The translations under genes were made by a program, and so were the position numbers. From positions 2,232,001 to 2,296,000 of the forward strand of contig NZ_RAPR01000001.1 of NCBI RefSeq assembly GCF_003610235.1: a DNA stretch of 64,000 nucleotides, written 5' to 3'. Under the pieces are notes generated by a model. The model made no database searches. It saw only the letters and a list, made by a program, of their open reading frames with translations, and had not been told where the DNA came from. Positions 38,044 to 48,444 of this stretch are shown here, in pieces; the stretch's first letter is position 1; the number at the start of each line of letters is the position of its first letter. The DNA is from Catellatospora citrea. Its GTDB lineage: Bacteria; Actinomycetota; Actinomycetes; Mycobacteriales; Micromonosporaceae.

Positions 38044-39435
38044 TCAGCCGGGCAGGGCGCGGACCGCCTCGGCGAACGCTTCGCCGCGGCGGGCATAGCT
38101 GGGGAACATGTCCAGGGACGCGGCGGCGGGGGCCAGCAGCACGGTGTCGCCCGGCTCGGCCAGCCGGGCGGCCGCCTGCACGACCTCCGCCATCGCCCCA
38201 TCATCCGTGCGGGCGACGTCCACCACGGGCAGTTGCGGCGCGTGTCGCGCGAGCGCCGCGGCGATCTCGGCCCGGTCCACGCCGAGCAGCACCGCCCCGG
38301 CGAGCCGCGGCGCGACCCGGGCCGTCAGCTCGTCGATGTCCACGCCCTTGAGCTGCCCGCCGGCCACCCACACGATCCGCTCGTACGAGGTCAGCGACGC
38401 CTGCGCGGCGTGCGGGTTGGTCGCCTTGCTGTCGTCGACCCAGGTCACCCCGTCGACCACGGCCACGTGCGCGTTGCGGTGCGGTTCGGGCACGTAACCG
38501 GCCAGGCCGCGCCGGATCGCCTCGTGCGGCACGCCCACCGACCGGGCCAGCGCGGCGGCGGCCAGGGCGTTGGCCACGTTGTGCGCGCCGACCGGGTGGA
38601 TGTCGGCCAGGGTGGCCAGCTCGTGGGCGTCACCGTCGCCGGTGCGGTCCACGAGCACGTCCTCGACCACGCCGACGCAGCCGCGCGGCGGCACGTCGAG
38701 GGTGAAGCCGACCAGCGGGCCGGCCGGCCCTGCCGCGTGCAGCCCCTCCAGCAGCGCCCTGACGCGCGGATCGTCGAGGTTGCCGACCGCGGTGCCCCCG
38801 GTGGCCGCCGAGCGCCACACGGCGGTCTTGGCCCCCGCGTAGTGGTCGAAGCCGCCGTGCCAGTCCAGGTGGTCGTCGGCGAGGTTGAGCAGCGCGCCGC
38901 CGTGCGGGGCCAGCGTCGAGGACCAGTGCAGCTGGAAGCTGGACAGCTCGACGGCCAGCACCTCGTATCCGGCGGGGCCGCCGGCCTGGGCGTCGACCAG
39001 CGGCACGCCGATGTTGCCCAGCGCCGCGGTGCGCAGGCCGGCCGCCTTCAGGATCGCGGCCAGCATGGTGACCGTGGTGGTCTTGCCGTTGGTGCCGGTG
39101 ACCGCCAGCCAGCGGGGGCCGTCCGGCTTGCGCAGCCGCCAGGCCAGCTCCGGTTCGCTGTACACCGCGATGCCGGCTGCCGCGGCGGCCAGGGCCAGCG
39201 GGTGGTGCGGCGGGATGCCGGGCGTCACGACCAGGTCGTCGACCCCGGACAGCAGCTGCCCGGGGTCGGGCTCGCCGATCACCACGGGGATGCCCAGGCC
39301 GGCGAGCCGCTCGGTGACCTCCGACGCCGTCCGGTCGACGACGGTCACCTTGGCGCCGAGGCCCGCCAGGGCGGTGGCGCAGGCGGCTCCGGCCACCCGC
39401 GCCCCGGCCACCAGCACCGAACGGCCCTCGTACAT
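38044..39435 (-). CDS. murD: UDP-MurNAc-L-Ala-D-glutamate ligase MurD
   Basis: Adds D-Glu to the precursor, 463 residues. The N-domain VLVAGARVAGAACATAL, ATP loop GTNGKTTT at 114-121, the LNLADDHLDWHGGFDHYAGAK segment and VTWVDDSKATNPHAAQASL are all typical. The ATG at 39435 is taken because GGGGTG lies 6 nt before it. A GTG at 39444, overlapping the mraY stop, is the alternative. It is followed 72 bp later by ftsW. Confidence 0.96.
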   Translation of the reverse strand: MYEGRSVLVAGARVAGAACATALAGLGAKVTVVDRTASEVTERLAGLGIPVVIGEPDPGQLLSGVDDLVVTPGIPPHHPLALAAAAAGIAVYSEPELAWRLRKPDGPRWLAVTGTNGKTTTVTMLAAILKAAGLRTAALGNIGVPLVDAQAGGPAGYEVLAVELSSFQLHWSSTLAPHGGALLNLADDHLDWHGGFDHYAGAKTAVWRSAATGGTAVGNLDDPRVRALLEGLHAAGPAGPLVGFTLDVPPRGCVGVVEDVLVDRTGDGDAHELATLADIHPVGAHNVANALAAAALARSVGVPHEAIRRGLAGYVPEPHRNAHVAVVDGVTWVDDSKATNPHAAQASLTSYERIVWVAGGQLKGVDIDELTARVAPRLAGAVLLGVDRAEIAAALARHAPQLPVVDVARTDDGAMAEVVQAAARLAEPGDTVLLAPAAASLDMFPSYARRGEAFAEAVRALPG

Positions 39436-39440
39436 CGATG

Positions 39441-40550
39441 TCACCCCATCACGCGCAGGAAGTCGCTGTAGAAGATGCCCAGGCCGATCGCCACCCCGAT
39501 GCCGCCGATGATCCAGAAGCGGACGACGATGTTGACCTGGCTCCAGCCTGCCAACTCGAAGTGGTGGTGCAGCGGCGACATGCGGAAGACGCGTTTGCCG
39601 GTGGTCCGGAAGGAGATCACCTGGATCACCAGCGACATCGTGATGATCACGAACAGGCCGCCGATGATGGGCAGCAGCAGCAGGGTGCGCGTCGACATGG
39701 CCAGGCCCGCGATGAGCCCGCCCAGCGCGAGCGCACCGGTGTCGCCCATGAAGATGCGGGCCGGCGAGGTGTTCCACCACAGGAAGCCGACCAGTGCGCC
39801 GGCCGCCGCGGCGGCGATCATCGCCACTTCCAGCGGGTCGCGTACCGCATAGCAGTAGTTGTTGGGGTTCGCGGCGTAGCCGGAGGTGTCGGCGCACCAG
39901 TGCTGGTACTGCCAGGCCGCGATGAAGCTGTACGCCCCGATCACCATCACCGAGGTGCCGGTGGCCAGGCCGTCCAGGCCGTCGGTCAGGTTCACGCCGT
40001 TGGTCGCGCCCAGCACGACGAACACGAACAGGACGATCGCGGCCACCTTGCCGATGTCCAGCCAGCCGATGTCCCGGACGAACGAGATCTTGGTGGAGCC
40101 GACCGTCTCGGTGTTCGAGCCCGGGTCGCTCAGCGCGATGATGCCGAACGCCGCGCCGACCAGCAGCTGGCCCAGCAGCTTGCCGCGCTTGTTCAGGCCG
40201 CCGCTGTTGCGCCGGCGCACCTTGAGGAAGTCGTCGATGAAGCCGACCGCGCCGGAGAACACGAACAGGCCGAGCAGCACCAGCGCGGTGATGGTCGGGG
40301 TGATCTGGGCGATCTGCTTCTCGGGCAGGGTGGTCAGGCTCAGGTGCGCCACCACGTAGGCGATGACGGTGGCGAAGATGAACACCACGCCGCCCATCGT
40401 GGGCGTGCCCTTCTTGGCCAGGTGGGTCTGCGGCCCGTCGGTGCGGATGGGCTGGGCCGCCTTGAGCCGGGTGAAGGCTTTGATGGCAAGGGGGGTGCCG
40501 AAGAGGGATACCGCGAACGCCACCAGGATCGCGACGATGATGGATCTCAT
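39441..40550 (-). CDS. mraY: Phospho-MurNAc-pentapeptide translocase MraY
   Basis: Integral membrane enzyme that attaches phospho-MurNAc-pentapeptide to undecaprenyl phosphate, giving lipid I. The 369-residue protein has about ten helices and the family signatures [54 protein letters not shown] and [11 protein letters not shown]. The ATG overlaps the murF stop (ATGA). Confidence 0.98.
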   Translation of the reverse strand: MRSIIVAILVAFAVSLFGTPLAIKAFTRLKAAQPIRTDGPQTHLAKKGTPTMGGVVFIFATVIAYVVAHLSLTTLPEKQIAQITPTITALVLLGLFVFSGAVGFIDDFLKVRRRNSGGLNKRGKLLGQLLVGAAFGIIALSDPGSNTETVGSTKISFVRDIGWLDIGKVAAIVLFVFVVLGATNGVNLTDGLDGLATGTSVMVIGAYSFIAAWQYQHWCADTSGYAANPNNYCYAVRDPLEVAMIAAAAAGALVGFLWWNTSPARIFMGDTGALALGGLIAGLAMSTRTLLLLPIIGGLFVIITMSLVIQVISFRTTGKRVFRMSPLHHHFELAGWSQVNIVVRFWIIGGIGVAIGLGIFYSDFLRVMG

Positions 40551-41971
40551 CGGTGGCCGTCTCCGTCACTCGCACCCTGCAGGGCACGTGTCTCGCGCAG
40601 TGCGTCCACCACATCCCAGGTCCGGTAACGCGAACCCTTCACCAGCACGACGTCCGCGGACCGCAGACGCTCCCGCAGCACACCGATCGCCGCGGCCTGA
40701 TCGCTGACCAGCACCGACTCACCTTCCCACTGCCGCACCGAGGCCGCGCCGTCGAGGATCGGCGCGGCCGACTCGCCCACCACGATGAGCAGGCCGACGC
40801 CGAGCGTAGCCGCCAGCGCTCCCACCTCGGCATGGCCGTCGCGCTCCGCCGGACCGAGCTCGGCGTGGTAGCCGAGCACCGCCACGGTGCGCCGCTCGTC
40901 CTGACCTGCGCCGCCGAGGGTGCGCAGCGCGCGCAGCGCCGCCGCGGTCGAGGCCGGATTCGCGTTGTACGAGTCGTCGATGACCGTGACACCGTCGGCA
41001 CGATCGAAAACATCCATCCTTCGGGTCGAGACGGCGCGCAACCGGGCCAGCGCCGCGGGCAGTTCGGCCCACGGCAGGCCGCAGCGCAGCGCGACGGCAG
41101 CCGCCAGCAGCGTGTTGCCCACCTGGTGTGCGCCGGTCAGCCCCAGCTCCACCCGTGCGGACTCGGTTCCTCGCACCACGGTGTACGAGGGACGCCCGCG
41201 CCCGTCCAGCACCACGTCCACGGCCCGCAGGTCCGCGTTCTCGGCCTGACCCACCAGCACCGACGGCGCGGCGGTGACGCCGGCCATCGCCGCGACCCGC
41301 GGGTCGTCGCCGTTGAGCACGGCCAGCCCGGTCGCGGGCAGCGCCTGCACGATCTCGGACTTGGCCAGGGCGATGCCCTCCACCGAGCCGAACTCGCCGA
41401 TGTGCGCCACCCCGACGTTGACCACCACGCCGATGCTCGGCGGGGCGATCTCGCAGAGGTCCTTGATGTGCCCGACGCCGCGCGCGCCCATCTCCAGCAC
41501 CAGGAAACGGGTGTCCGCGTCGGCCTTCAGCACGGTGTACGGCAGCCCGAGCTCGTTGTTGAACGTGCCCGGCGGGGCCACGGTCGGGCCCAGCTCGCTC
41601 AGCAGCCCGCCGATCAGGTCCTTGGTGGTGGTCTTGCCGGACGAGCCGGTGATCGCCACGACGGTCGTGTCGAGCCGGTCCAGCACGGCACGGGCCAGCC
41701 GGGCCAGCGCGACCAGCGGGTCGGCGACCACGATCGTCGGCAGCTCCGCCACCGGGCGCGAGCCGAGCACCGCCACCGCGCCGGCGACCGCGGCGGCCGG
41801 GGCGAAGTCGTGCCCGTCGGCCTTCTCCCCCGCGAACGCGACGAACAGGCCGCCGGTGCCGATCTTGCGGGAGTCGAACTCCACGGTGCCGGTCACCCGC
41901 GTCTGCGGGTCGCCGCCGTGCAGCTCGCCGTCGACGGCGGCGGCGATCTCGACCAGGCTCAGCGGGATCAT
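40547..41971 (-). CDS. murF: UDP-MurNAc-tripeptide-D-Ala-D-Ala ligase MurF
   Basis: Adds the D-Ala-D-Ala dipeptide, 474 residues. The N-domain [24 protein letters not shown] loop GSSGKTTT at 109-116, [23 protein letters not shown] and [18 protein letters not shown] are all present. It is ATGA-coupled to both murE upstream and mraY downstream. Confidence 0.97.
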   Translation of the reverse strand: MIPLSLVEIAAAVDGELHGGDPQTRVTGTVEFDSRKIGTGGLFVAFAGEKADGHDFAPAAAVAGAVAVLGSRPVAELPTIVVADPLVALARLARAVLDRLDTTVVAITGSSGKTTTKDLIGGLLSELGPTVAPPGTFNNELGLPYTVLKADADTRFLVLEMGARGVGHIKDLCEIAPPSIGVVVNVGVAHIGEFGSVEGIALAKSEIVQALPATGLAVLNGDDPRVAAMAGVTAAPSVLVGQAENADLRAVDVVLDGRGRPSYTVVRGTESARVELGLTGAHQVGNTLLAAAVALRCGLPWAELPAALARLRAVSTRRMDVFDRADGVTVIDDSYNANPASTAAALRALRTLGGAGQDERRTVAVLGYHAELGPAERDGHAEVGALAATLGVGLLIVVGESAAPILDGAASVRQWEGESVLVSDQAAAIGVLRERLRSADVVLVKGSRYRTWDVVDALRETRALQGASDGDGHR

Positions 41972-43593
41972 CGGCCCTCCTCGGGTGCGGTGGCCGGGTC
42001 GGCCTGGTCTGGCGCGGCGTCGCGCGGTGCGGCAGCCGTCCGGCCGGAGCCGTGGCGGGCCGCCAGCGCGGCGGCCAGCTCGATGCGGTCGTCGAACGGC
42101 AGCACCTCGCCGTTGATCTCCTGGCCGGTCTCGTGGCCCTTGCCGAGCAGCGCGATCACGTCACCGTCCTTGGCCCGCTCCACCGCCTCGGCGATGGCCG
42201 CGCGCCGGCCGGCGATCTCGACGACCTCGGCCGCGGCGCCCGCCGTGCCCGCGAGCACGCCGCTGCGGACCACGGCCGGGTCCTCGGTGCGCGGGTTGTC
42301 GTCGGTGACGATGAGCAGGTCGGAGCCCTGCGCCCCGGCCGCGCCCATGAGCGGGCGCTTGCCGGTGTCCCGGTCGCCGCCCGCGCCCAGCACGCAGATC
42401 AGGCGGCCGCCGCGCGCGTCGGCCAGCGAGCGCAGGGCCAGCAGCGCCGCCTCGATCGCGCCGACCTTGTGCGCGTAGTCGACCACGCCCACCACCGGGC
42501 CGGGCGCGTCGACCTGCTCCAGCCGGCCGGGCACGCCCGGGCAGGCGGCGATGCCGTCCGCGGCGGTGCGCGGGTCGACCCCGACCGCGGTCAGGCAGGC
42601 CAGCGCCAGCAGCGCGTTGGCCACGTTGTGCAGGCCCGGCAGCCGGACCCCGGCGGGCACCGGGCCGGCCGGGCCGAGCGCGGTGAAGCGCTGGCCGAAG
42701 TCCTGCTCGACGACGTCGGCGGCGTGCCAGGTCGCGGCGGGATCGCCCAGGGCGGAGTAGGTGACCGTGGCCGGGCGGCGCAGCGGCAGCAGCGCCGCGT
42801 CGTCGAAGTTGAGCACCTCGACCCGGCAGCGGCCGTCGAACAGCCGCGCCTTGGCCTGGAAGTAGTCGTCGGAGTCGGTGTGGAAGTCCAGGTGGTCCGA
42901 GCCGAAGTTGGTGTAGCCGCCGACGGCGAAGCGCACCCCGCCGACGCGGCCCATCACCAGCGCGTGGCTGGACACCTCCATCACCACCGCGGTCACGCCG
43001 TTCTCCCGGGCCAGCGCGAACAGGGCGTGCAGGTCGGTCGCCTCGGGGGTGGTGCGCACGCTGGTCACCCGGACGTCGCCCAGGCGGGTCTCCACGGTGC
43101 CGATGAGCCCGGTCACGTGGCCCGCGGCGCGCAGCCCGGACTCGACGAGGTACGCGGTGGAGGTCTTGCCGGCGGTGCCGGTCAGCCCGATGACGGTCAG
43201 CGCGGCGGTGGGCGAGCCGTAGACGGCGTCGGCGACCGGCCCCAGCGCCTCGCGGGCGTCCGCGACGACCAGCACGGGCACCCCGGCCGCCAGGGCGGGC
43301 GCGAGCGCCGGGTGGGCCGCGCCCGCCGCGTCGGTCAGCACGGCCACCGCGCCGGCGGCCAGCGCCCCGGGGACGAACTCCGCGCCGTGGCGGCGGGCGC
43401 CGGGCAGAGCCGCGTACAGGTCACCGGGCCGCACCTGGTCGCTGGCGTGGGTGATGCCGGTCACCTCGACCGCGAGCGCCTCCGGCGAGGCCTCGCTGAC
43501 GGCTCCGGACAGGCTCGCGAGCGCGGCGAGACCGACCGGCGCCACGCGGGCGGGCCGCAGCGGGGCGGCGGTGGAGCTGAGTTTCCCAGGCAC
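41968..43593 (-). CDS. murE: UDP-MurNAc-tripeptide synthetase MurE (DAP type)
   Basis: Adds the third stem residue, 541 residues. The selectivity motif DNPR (in TDDNPRTEDP) indicates meso-diaminopimelate. The P-loop reads GTAGKTSTA, and TSVRTTPEA, MEVSSHAL and NFGSDHLDFH follow. The GTG at 43593 is proposed as the start because TAAGGT (43602-43607) lies 8 nt before it, as for a leaderless or very short-leader mRNA. An ATG nine codons upstream lacks a ribosome site. Its stop is ATGA-coupled to murF. Confidence 0.94.
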   Translation of the reverse strand: MPGKLSSTAAPLRPARVAPVGLAALASLSGAVSEASPEALAVEVTGITHASDQVRPGDLYAALPGARRHGAEFVPGALAAGAVAVLTDAAGAAHPALAPALAAGVPVLVVADAREALGPVADAVYGSPTAALTVIGLTGTAGKTSTAYLVESGLRAAGHVTGLIGTVETRLGDVRVTSVRTTPEATDLHALFALARENGVTAVVMEVSSHALVMGRVGGVRFAVGGYTNFGSDHLDFHTDSDDYFQAKARLFDGRCRVEVLNFDDAALLPLRRPATVTYSALGDPAATWHAADVVEQDFGQRFTALGPAGPVPAGVRLPGLHNVANALLALACLTAVGVDPRTAADGIAACPGVPGRLEQVDAPGPVVGVVDYAHKVGAIEAALLALRSLADARGGRLICVLGAGGDRDTGKRPLMGAAGAQGSDLLIVTDDNPRTEDPAVVRSGVLAGTAGAAAEVVEIAGRRAAIAEAVERAKDGDVIALLGKGHETGQEINGEVLPFDDRIELAAALAARHGSGRTAAAPRDAAPDQADPATAPEEGR

Positions 43594-43601
43594 GGCGTCA
43601 G

Positions 43602-43607
43602 ACCTTA
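43602..43607 (-). promoter_or_regulatory. Possible internal -10 box before murE
   Basis: TAAGGT on the minus strand, 8 nt before the murE GTG, fits TAnnnT and would give a leaderless murE transcript within the division cluster. If the ATG at 43618-43620 is the real start, this box would lie inside the gene. Confidence 0.35.
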
Positions 43608-43669
43608 CCCGCTGGCCCATGACCTACCGCACACCTGTGCCCGCTGTGTCTGACTTCTAGTGACATGCA

Positions 43670-45895
43670 TCAGTAATACGTGACGAACTTGGGCGACCCG
43701 ATGGTGCTCGGCAGCACCTTGAAGTGCCGCAGCGTGTACGCCATGATGTCGCGGAACGCCGGCCCGGCGACCTTGCCGCCCGCCCCGACGCCCGGCGTCT
43801 TGACGAACACGGCCACCACGTAGCGCGGATTCTCCGCGGGGGCCATGCCGATGAACGAGCCGACCTCGCCCTTGACGTACTTGCCGTTGAGCACCTGCGA
43901 GCCGGTGCCGGTCTTGCCGGAGATGCGGTAGCCGGGCAGCGCCGCCGAGCGACCGGTGGCCTGGTCGACGGTGGTCACCGCTTCCATGATCTCGCGCAGC
44001 GCGGCGGCGTTCTCGGCGCTGACGACCCGGTGCGACTTCGGCGGCGCGGGCTCGGTCACCTTGCCGCCGGGCGCGATGGTCTGCTTGATCAGGTGCGGCT
44101 GCACCCAGACGCCGTCGTTGGCGATCGCCGCATACGCCGCCGCCATCTGCAGCGGCGTCACCGCCATCTCGTGCCCGATCGGGATCGAGCCGTGCGACGT
44201 CCCGCTCCAGTCCTCAGGGGCCTGCAGCTGGCCGGACGACTCGCCGGGCACCCCGATCCCGGTGGGCTGGCCTAGCCCGAACAGCTTCTGGTACTCGTAC
44301 AGCTTCTCCGCGCCCAGCTTCTCGGCGATCTTGATGGTGGCCACGTTCGAGGAGTACGCCATCAGCCCCGGCAGCGTGATCCGGGTGCCCTCGGCGAACT
44401 GGTGGGTGTCCCAGTAGACCTGGTCGCCCTTCTTGATCGACGGGCCGATCTTCACCGTCGAGTCGGGCTCGATCACGTTCTCCTGCAGCGCCGCCGACAG
44501 CACGATCGCCTTGTGCACCGAACCGGGGTCGACCACCACCGAGGTGGCGTTGTCGGCCAGCACCTCCGGCTTGGCCTCGTTCGGGTTGGCCGCGTCGAAC
44601 GTCGGGTGGCTGGCCTGCGCGACGACCTCGCCGGTCCGGGCGTCCAGCACCACCGCCGCGCCCCAGACCGCCTTGACCTTCTCCATGCTCGCGGCCAGGA
44701 TGTGCTGCGCCTGGAACTGCACGTCGCGGTCGATGGTGAGGGTCAGCGAGCTGCCGGGCTGCGCCGGGGTCTCCCGCCGGAAGCCGCCCGGGATGGGCTT
44801 GTTCAGCTGCCCGTTGCCGGTCTCGTACTGCAGCTGCCCGTTGCGCCCGCGCAGCACCTGGTCGTAGCGCGCCTCGATGCCGGCCAGGCCGTTGAGGTCG
44901 GTGCCGGTGAACCCGATGAGGTTGGCCGCGAGGTCGTGGCCCGGATGATCCCGCCGCTCGTCCCGGTCGACGATGATGCCGGGCAGCTTGAGCGCGCGCA
45001 CCATGTTCGCGGTGTCCACGCTCAGCCCGCGCAGCAGCCACCGGAAGCGGATGGGCTTGCCGCTGACCTCCTGCTTGCCCTTCTGCAGCAGCGGCTCGAT
45101 CTCCGAGGGCGCCTTGCCCAGCAGCGGTGCGAGCAGCCCGGCGGTCGTCTGGGGCTCCACCACCAGCTCGGGGTCGACCGCGACGAAGCGCGCCTCCACG
45201 CTCTGGGCCAGCACCGCCCCGGTGCGGTCGAAGATCCCGCCGCGCGGCGCGGGCAGCTTGATCGTGTCGAGCCGGTCCTCGAGCCCCTGCGCGGCGAACG
45301 CGGGCGCGTCGGCCAGCTGGAACTGCACCAGCCGCACCCCGATCGCGGCGAACAGCAGCAGCGACAGGGCGGTGGCCAGGCGCAGCCGGCGGCGCGGCTC
45401 GCCCATCTTCGGCGGGTCGGGCGGCGGGGCGACCGGGCGCTGCCGGCGGTCCTGCGGTCGGCCGCGGCCTGCGGGCAGCCGGTCGTCGCGGTACGGGCTC
45501 CGGGCCCGGGCGGCCTGCGTACGCCCGACGAACTCGCGGTCCGCGCGGACTGCCGGCCGGCCGCGACCCGCGGCGGCGGTGCGCCGGCGCGGAGCCTCCT
45601 CGACGTCGAAGTCGCCCTCGTCGTCGGCACGGCGCGGCCGCCGGCTGGGCGCACCCGTGACCCGGCCCAGCCGCTGCGGCGGGCGGCCCTCCTCGGCCCG
45701 GCCGCCGCGCACCATGCGCAGCTCGGCCCGGCGGCGCTGGAGCTCGGCCTCGGCCTGCGGGTCGGCGGCGGAGTCCGCACCGGAACCGCCGTCGCGGGTG
45801 GTCCGTCCGCGCGGGGTGAAGGCGCGTGCGTCGCCGATGCCGCTGCGCCGGTTGCGCCCCCGGTCCTCCGGCTCGTCGGTGTCACGTCGCGCCAT
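43670..45895 (-). CDS. ftsI: Division transpeptidase FtsI/PBP3 (class B PBP)
   Basis: Septal peptidoglycan transpeptidase, 741 residues. A long Arg-rich disordered cytoplasmic N-terminus (about 1-168) precedes one membrane helix (about 171-192), the PBP dimerisation domain (RGGIFDRTGAVLAQS) and the transpeptidase domain. Its catalytic motifs are S459-V-H-K462, S515-S-N517 and K661-T-G663. The extended basic N-terminus is typical of actinobacteria. The ATG at 45895 has AAGGGG 6 nt upstream; no family similarity extends further. Confidence 0.96.
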   Translation of the reverse strand: MARRDTDEPEDRGRNRRSGIGDARAFTPRGRTTRDGGSGADSAADPQAEAELQRRRAELRMVRGGRAEEGRPPQRLGRVTGAPSRRPRRADDEGDFDVEEAPRRRTAAAGRGRPAVRADREFVGRTQAARARSPYRDDRLPAGRGRPQDRRQRPVAPPPDPPKMGEPRRRLRLATALSLLLFAAIGVRLVQFQLADAPAFAAQGLEDRLDTIKLPAPRGGIFDRTGAVLAQSVEARFVAVDPELVVEPQTTAGLLAPLLGKAPSEIEPLLQKGKQEVSGKPIRFRWLLRGLSVDTANMVRALKLPGIIVDRDERRDHPGHDLAANLIGFTGTDLNGLAGIEARYDQVLRGRNGQLQYETGNGQLNKPIPGGFRRETPAQPGSSLTLTIDRDVQFQAQHILAASMEKVKAVWGAAVVLDARTGEVVAQASHPTFDAANPNEAKPEVLADNATSVVVDPGSVHKAIVLSAALQENVIEPDSTVKIGPSIKKGDQVYWDTHQFAEGTRITLPGLMAYSSNVATIKIAEKLGAEKLYEYQKLFGLGQPTGIGVPGESSGQLQAPEDWSGTSHGSIPIGHEMAVTPLQMAAAYAAIANDGVWVQPHLIKQTIAPGGKVTEPAPPKSHRVVSAENAAALREIMEAVTTVDQATGRSAALPGYRISGKTGTGSQVLNGKYVKGEVGSFIGMAPAENPRYVVAVFVKTPGVGAGGKVAGPAFRDIMAYTLRHFKVLPSTIGSPKFVTYY

Positions 45896-45971
45896 CGTCG
45901 CCCCTTCTACGCCGTCATGCAGGCAGGCTCCGGCACGGCCCCCGGACGGGGGCCATGCCGGAGCGCGATGC

Positions 45972-46523
45972 TCACTGGCTGGTGATGCTCGGCTTGCCGG
46001 TGGCGGGCTGCGGCACCCCGATGATCTTGCCGTCGGGAAGCCGGATGAAGGCGGGCGCACCCGCCGGCACCAGGCCCAGCCGCTTGGCCGCCGCCTCCAG
46101 GCGACCCGGCGACTCCGCCTCCGTGATCTCCTGCGTGATCTGCTGCTCGCGCAGGTCGAGTTGCGCCTGCTGCTTCTTCAGATCGGTCAGCTGGATGGCA
46201 CCCTCGGAGATCTTGGTGTTGAGCACCAGGATGCCGAGCACTCCGGCGACCACGACCAGCACGATGAGCAGCACGAACGGCGTTCGCGGCGCCGCCACCG
46301 GCATCGGCGGAGCCAGCCGCAGCCGCGGCCGCCGCACCTGCTGCGGCGGGACGGCCTCCGGCTGCACCGCCAGCGCGGCACTGCCCACCGTCCGGTAGCG
46401 TGCGCCCGAACGGCCTTCCTCACTCGCCTTCGCGTCGTTCGTCACGGCCCGACCCCCCGGTCGCGACGCCCCCTGCGACGGCGTTGTGCTGCGGCGCGAT
46501 GCCCGCAGCGGTGTCACGTTCAT
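45972..46523 (-). CDS. FtsL-like septum protein
   Basis: A 183-residue bitopic protein: basic and Pro-rich cytoplasmic part (about 1-80), one membrane helix (about 82-103, PFVLLIVLVVVAGVLGILVL), a leucine/glutamine-rich coiled coil (about 104-140) and a short outer part with RLGLVPAGAPAFIRLPDG. This shape and its place between rsmH and ftsI identify it as the FtsL of this cluster, expected to pair with a DivIC-like protein and FtsQ. Confidence 0.85.
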   Translation of the reverse strand: MNVTPLRASRRSTTPSQGASRPGGRAVTNDAKASEEGRSGARYRTVGSAALAVQPEAVPPQQVRRPRLRLAPPMPVAAPRTPFVLLIVLVVVAGVLGILVLNTKISEGAIQLTDLKKQQAQLDLREQQITQEITEAESPGRLEAAAKRLGLVPAGAPAFIRLPDGKIIGVPQPATGKPSITSQ

Positions 46524-46560
46524 CCCTACCCCCTTTGCTCGCAGCCTGCCGGTCCCCCGG

Positions 46561-47547
46561 TCAGGGACCCTGGTCCTGCTCGATCAGTTGCACGGCCCGC
46601 ATCCGGACCGACGCCGCCCGCGGGTTGCGGGCCACCTCGGCCTCCGACGCCATCTCGGCCCCGCCCCTGGTCAGCAGGCGCAGCGTCGGCCCGGTGCCCG
46701 GCAGCTCGACCGGCAGGTCCACCGGTCCGGTGCTGCGGGCGCGGGCCGCGAAGGCCTGCTTGGTGATCCGGTCTTCGAGCGAGTGGTACGACAGCACCAC
46801 CACCCGTCCGCCGGGTGCCAGCACATCGATCGCGGCGGGCAGGGCACGCTCCCACGTGGACAGCTCGCCGTTGACCTCGATACGCAGCGCTTGGAACGTC
46901 CGCTTGGCCGGATGTCCCCCGGTACGCCGGGCCGGCGCCGGGATCGAGTCCCGCACCAGCTCGGCCAGCAGGGCCGATGACGTGATCGGCGCCTTGGCGC
47001 GCTCGCGCAGGATCGCCGCCGCGATCCTCGACGCGAACTTCTCCTCCCCGTACACCCGCAGGATCCGGGTCAGCTCGGGGTGGGAGTAGCTGTTGACGAT
47101 CTCCTGGGCGGTGACGCCCCGGGTCTGGTCCATGCGCATGTCGAGCGGCGCGTCCTGGGCGTACGCGAACCCGCGGTCGGCCTCGTCGAGCTGCAGCGAC
47201 GACACCCCGAGGTCGAACAGGATCCCGTCGACCCGCTCGAGGCCGAGCTTCGGCAGCACCTGCGGCAGCTCGTCGTAGACGGCGTGCACCAGGTGCACCC
47301 GGTCGCCGAACCGCTCCAGCCGCCGCTGCGAGTGGGCCAGGGCCTCGGTGTCGCGGTCGAGCCCGACCAGGATCGTGTTCGGGTGTGCCAGCAGCACCGC
47401 CTCGGCGTGGCCGCCGAGCCCGGTGGTGCCGTCGACGTAGACCGTGCGCCCGCCGGGTGCGTGACCGGGCCGGTCCAGGGCGGGGGCCAGCAACTCCAGG
47501 CATCGATCCAGCAGAACCGGCACGTGTACGCCACGCGGTTCCACCAT
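46561..47547 (-). CDS. rsmH: 16S rRNA C1402 N4-methyltransferase RsmH
   Basis: S-adenosylmethionine-dependent methylation of C1402 in the ribosomal P site, 328 residues. Family motifs: [73 protein letters not shown] and [12 protein letters not shown]. The ATG has AGGGGGG about 6 nt upstream. It is separated from mraZ by a 199-bp gap with a hairpin. Confidence 0.97.
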   Translation of the reverse strand: MVEPRGVHVPVLLDRCLELLAPALDRPGHAPGGRTVYVDGTTGLGGHAEAVLLAHPNTILVGLDRDTEALAHSQRRLERFGDRVHLVHAVYDELPQVLPKLGLERVDGILFDLGVSSLQLDEADRGFAYAQDAPLDMRMDQTRGVTAQEIVNSYSHPELTRILRVYGEEKFASRIAAAILRERAKAPITSSALLAELVRDSIPAPARRTGGHPAKRTFQALRIEVNGELSTWERALPAAIDVLAPGGRVVVLSYHSLEDRITKQAFAARARSTGPVDLPVELPGTGPTLRLLTRGGAEMASEAEVARNPRAASVRMRAVQLIEQDQGP

Positions 47548-47645
47548 CTCGACCCCCCTGTTTTCGCTGTGCCTCGTCGTACCGCCAGATCCCCAACCGC
47601 TTCCCCGTTCCCACCCTCGTCGCGGCCGACGGTGAGAGCGATGCG

Positions 47646-47671
47646 CCTGGCGTCGGGGAAGTGACGCCAGG
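47646..47671 (-). other. Hairpin in mraZ-rsmH gap
   Basis: Perfect 9-bp stem CCTGGCGTC / GACGCCAGG with an 8-nt loop, extendable by three pairs including a G-U. No U-run follows, so it may be a processing or stability element between two cistrons rather than a terminator. The remaining gap sequence shows no gene I can support. Confidence 0.4.
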
Positions 47672-47746
47672 TGCCGGAGCGGGTGGAGATCTCGCGGTAC
47701 GACTTCCGAGCCCGGCCTGCCATGAACACGTGCCGGACCCCCGTCC

Positions 47747-48178
47747 TCACAGACCGCCGGGCAGCACCCCCTCCTCGATGTCGGCGAACTCGTCCTCGTT
47801 CGCCTCGAGGTAGGCGTCCCACGCCTGCTTGTCCCAGACCTCGACCCGGGTGCTGGCGCCGATGACCACGAGGTCCCGCTCCAGTCCCGCGTATTCGCGC
47901 AGGTGTCCCGGAATGGTCACCCGGCCCTGCTTGTCGGGGATCTCGTCGTGCGCACTGGCGAAGAAGACCCGGCTGTAGGCACGGGCCGCCTTGTGCGTCA
48001 TCGGAGCCTCGGCCAGCTGGCCCGCGATGCGCTGGAACTCCGGCGTCGGAAAGACGTAGAGACAGCGCTCCTGCCCTTTGGTGATCACGACACCTCCTGC
48101 CAGCTCGTCACGGAACCGAGCGGGCAGGATCAGCCGGCCCTTGTCGTCGAGCCGGGGAGTATGGGTGCCCAGAAACAT
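47747..48178 (-). CDS. mraZ: Transcriptional regulator MraZ
   Basis: AbrB-like DNA-binding protein at the head of the division/cell wall cluster, 143 residues. Both SpoVT-AbrB repeats are visible: [17 protein letters not shown] and [17 protein letters not shown]. MraZ binds repeated boxes in its own promoter and tunes the cluster; such boxes are seen upstream (48273-48308). GGAGGGGGTGGGGG precedes the ATG. Confidence 0.96.
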   Translation of the reverse strand: MFLGTHTPRLDDKGRLILPARFRDELAGGVVITKGQERCLYVFPTPEFQRIAGQLAEAPMTHKAARAYSRVFFASAHDEIPDKQGRVTIPGHLREYAGLERDLVVIGASTRVEVWDKQAWDAYLEANEDEFADIEEGVLPGGL

Positions 48179-48272
48179 CGGCCCCCACCCCCTCCAGCAC
48201 CGACACCGCCGCCGTCTCGTTTCGCGGACGAGTCGGCGTGCGTTGCCCCCGGGGCCGGCGGACCATCCGGCC

Positions 48273-48308
48273 CGCCATTGCGCCCCACTTTACTCCACTT
48301 CCCTCCAC
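48273..48308 (-). promoter_or_regulatory. MraZ-box array
   Basis: On the minus strand GTGGAG, GTGGAG, GTGGGG and a weaker ATGGCG occur at exactly 10-bp spacing (+ strand complements at 48303-48308, 48293-48298, 48283-48288, 48273-48278). MraZ is known to bind such helically phased TGGG/GTGGAG repeats. They cover the spacer, the -10 and the start site of the mraZ promoter, as expected for autorepression. Confidence 0.75.
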
Positions 48309-48314
48309 GGTCAA
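48287..48314 (-). promoter_or_regulatory. mraZ operon promoter
   Basis: TTGACC (48309-48314) and TAAAGT (48287-48292) are separated by 16 bp on the minus strand. The start should be near 48280, giving a leader of about 100 nt before mraZ. Confidence 0.65.
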
Positions 48315-48444
48315 TGCGGATTCAGCCTTCCGGGTGCGGTTTCGCTCCACATAGGCGCAGCTCATGGCCGTAAACGACCGGTGGAGGGCGGCGCGGCGCG
48401 TTACCAAGGTCATCTTTTTGACACCCGGAGTCACCGCAGCGAAA

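Noticed and set aside
47548..47746. Possible small gene between mraZ and rsmH (frame starting [12 protein letters not shown])
   Set aside because: Codon usage is partly coding-like, but the frame has no stop and runs about 480 bp out of frame into rsmH; more likely a remnant or chance.
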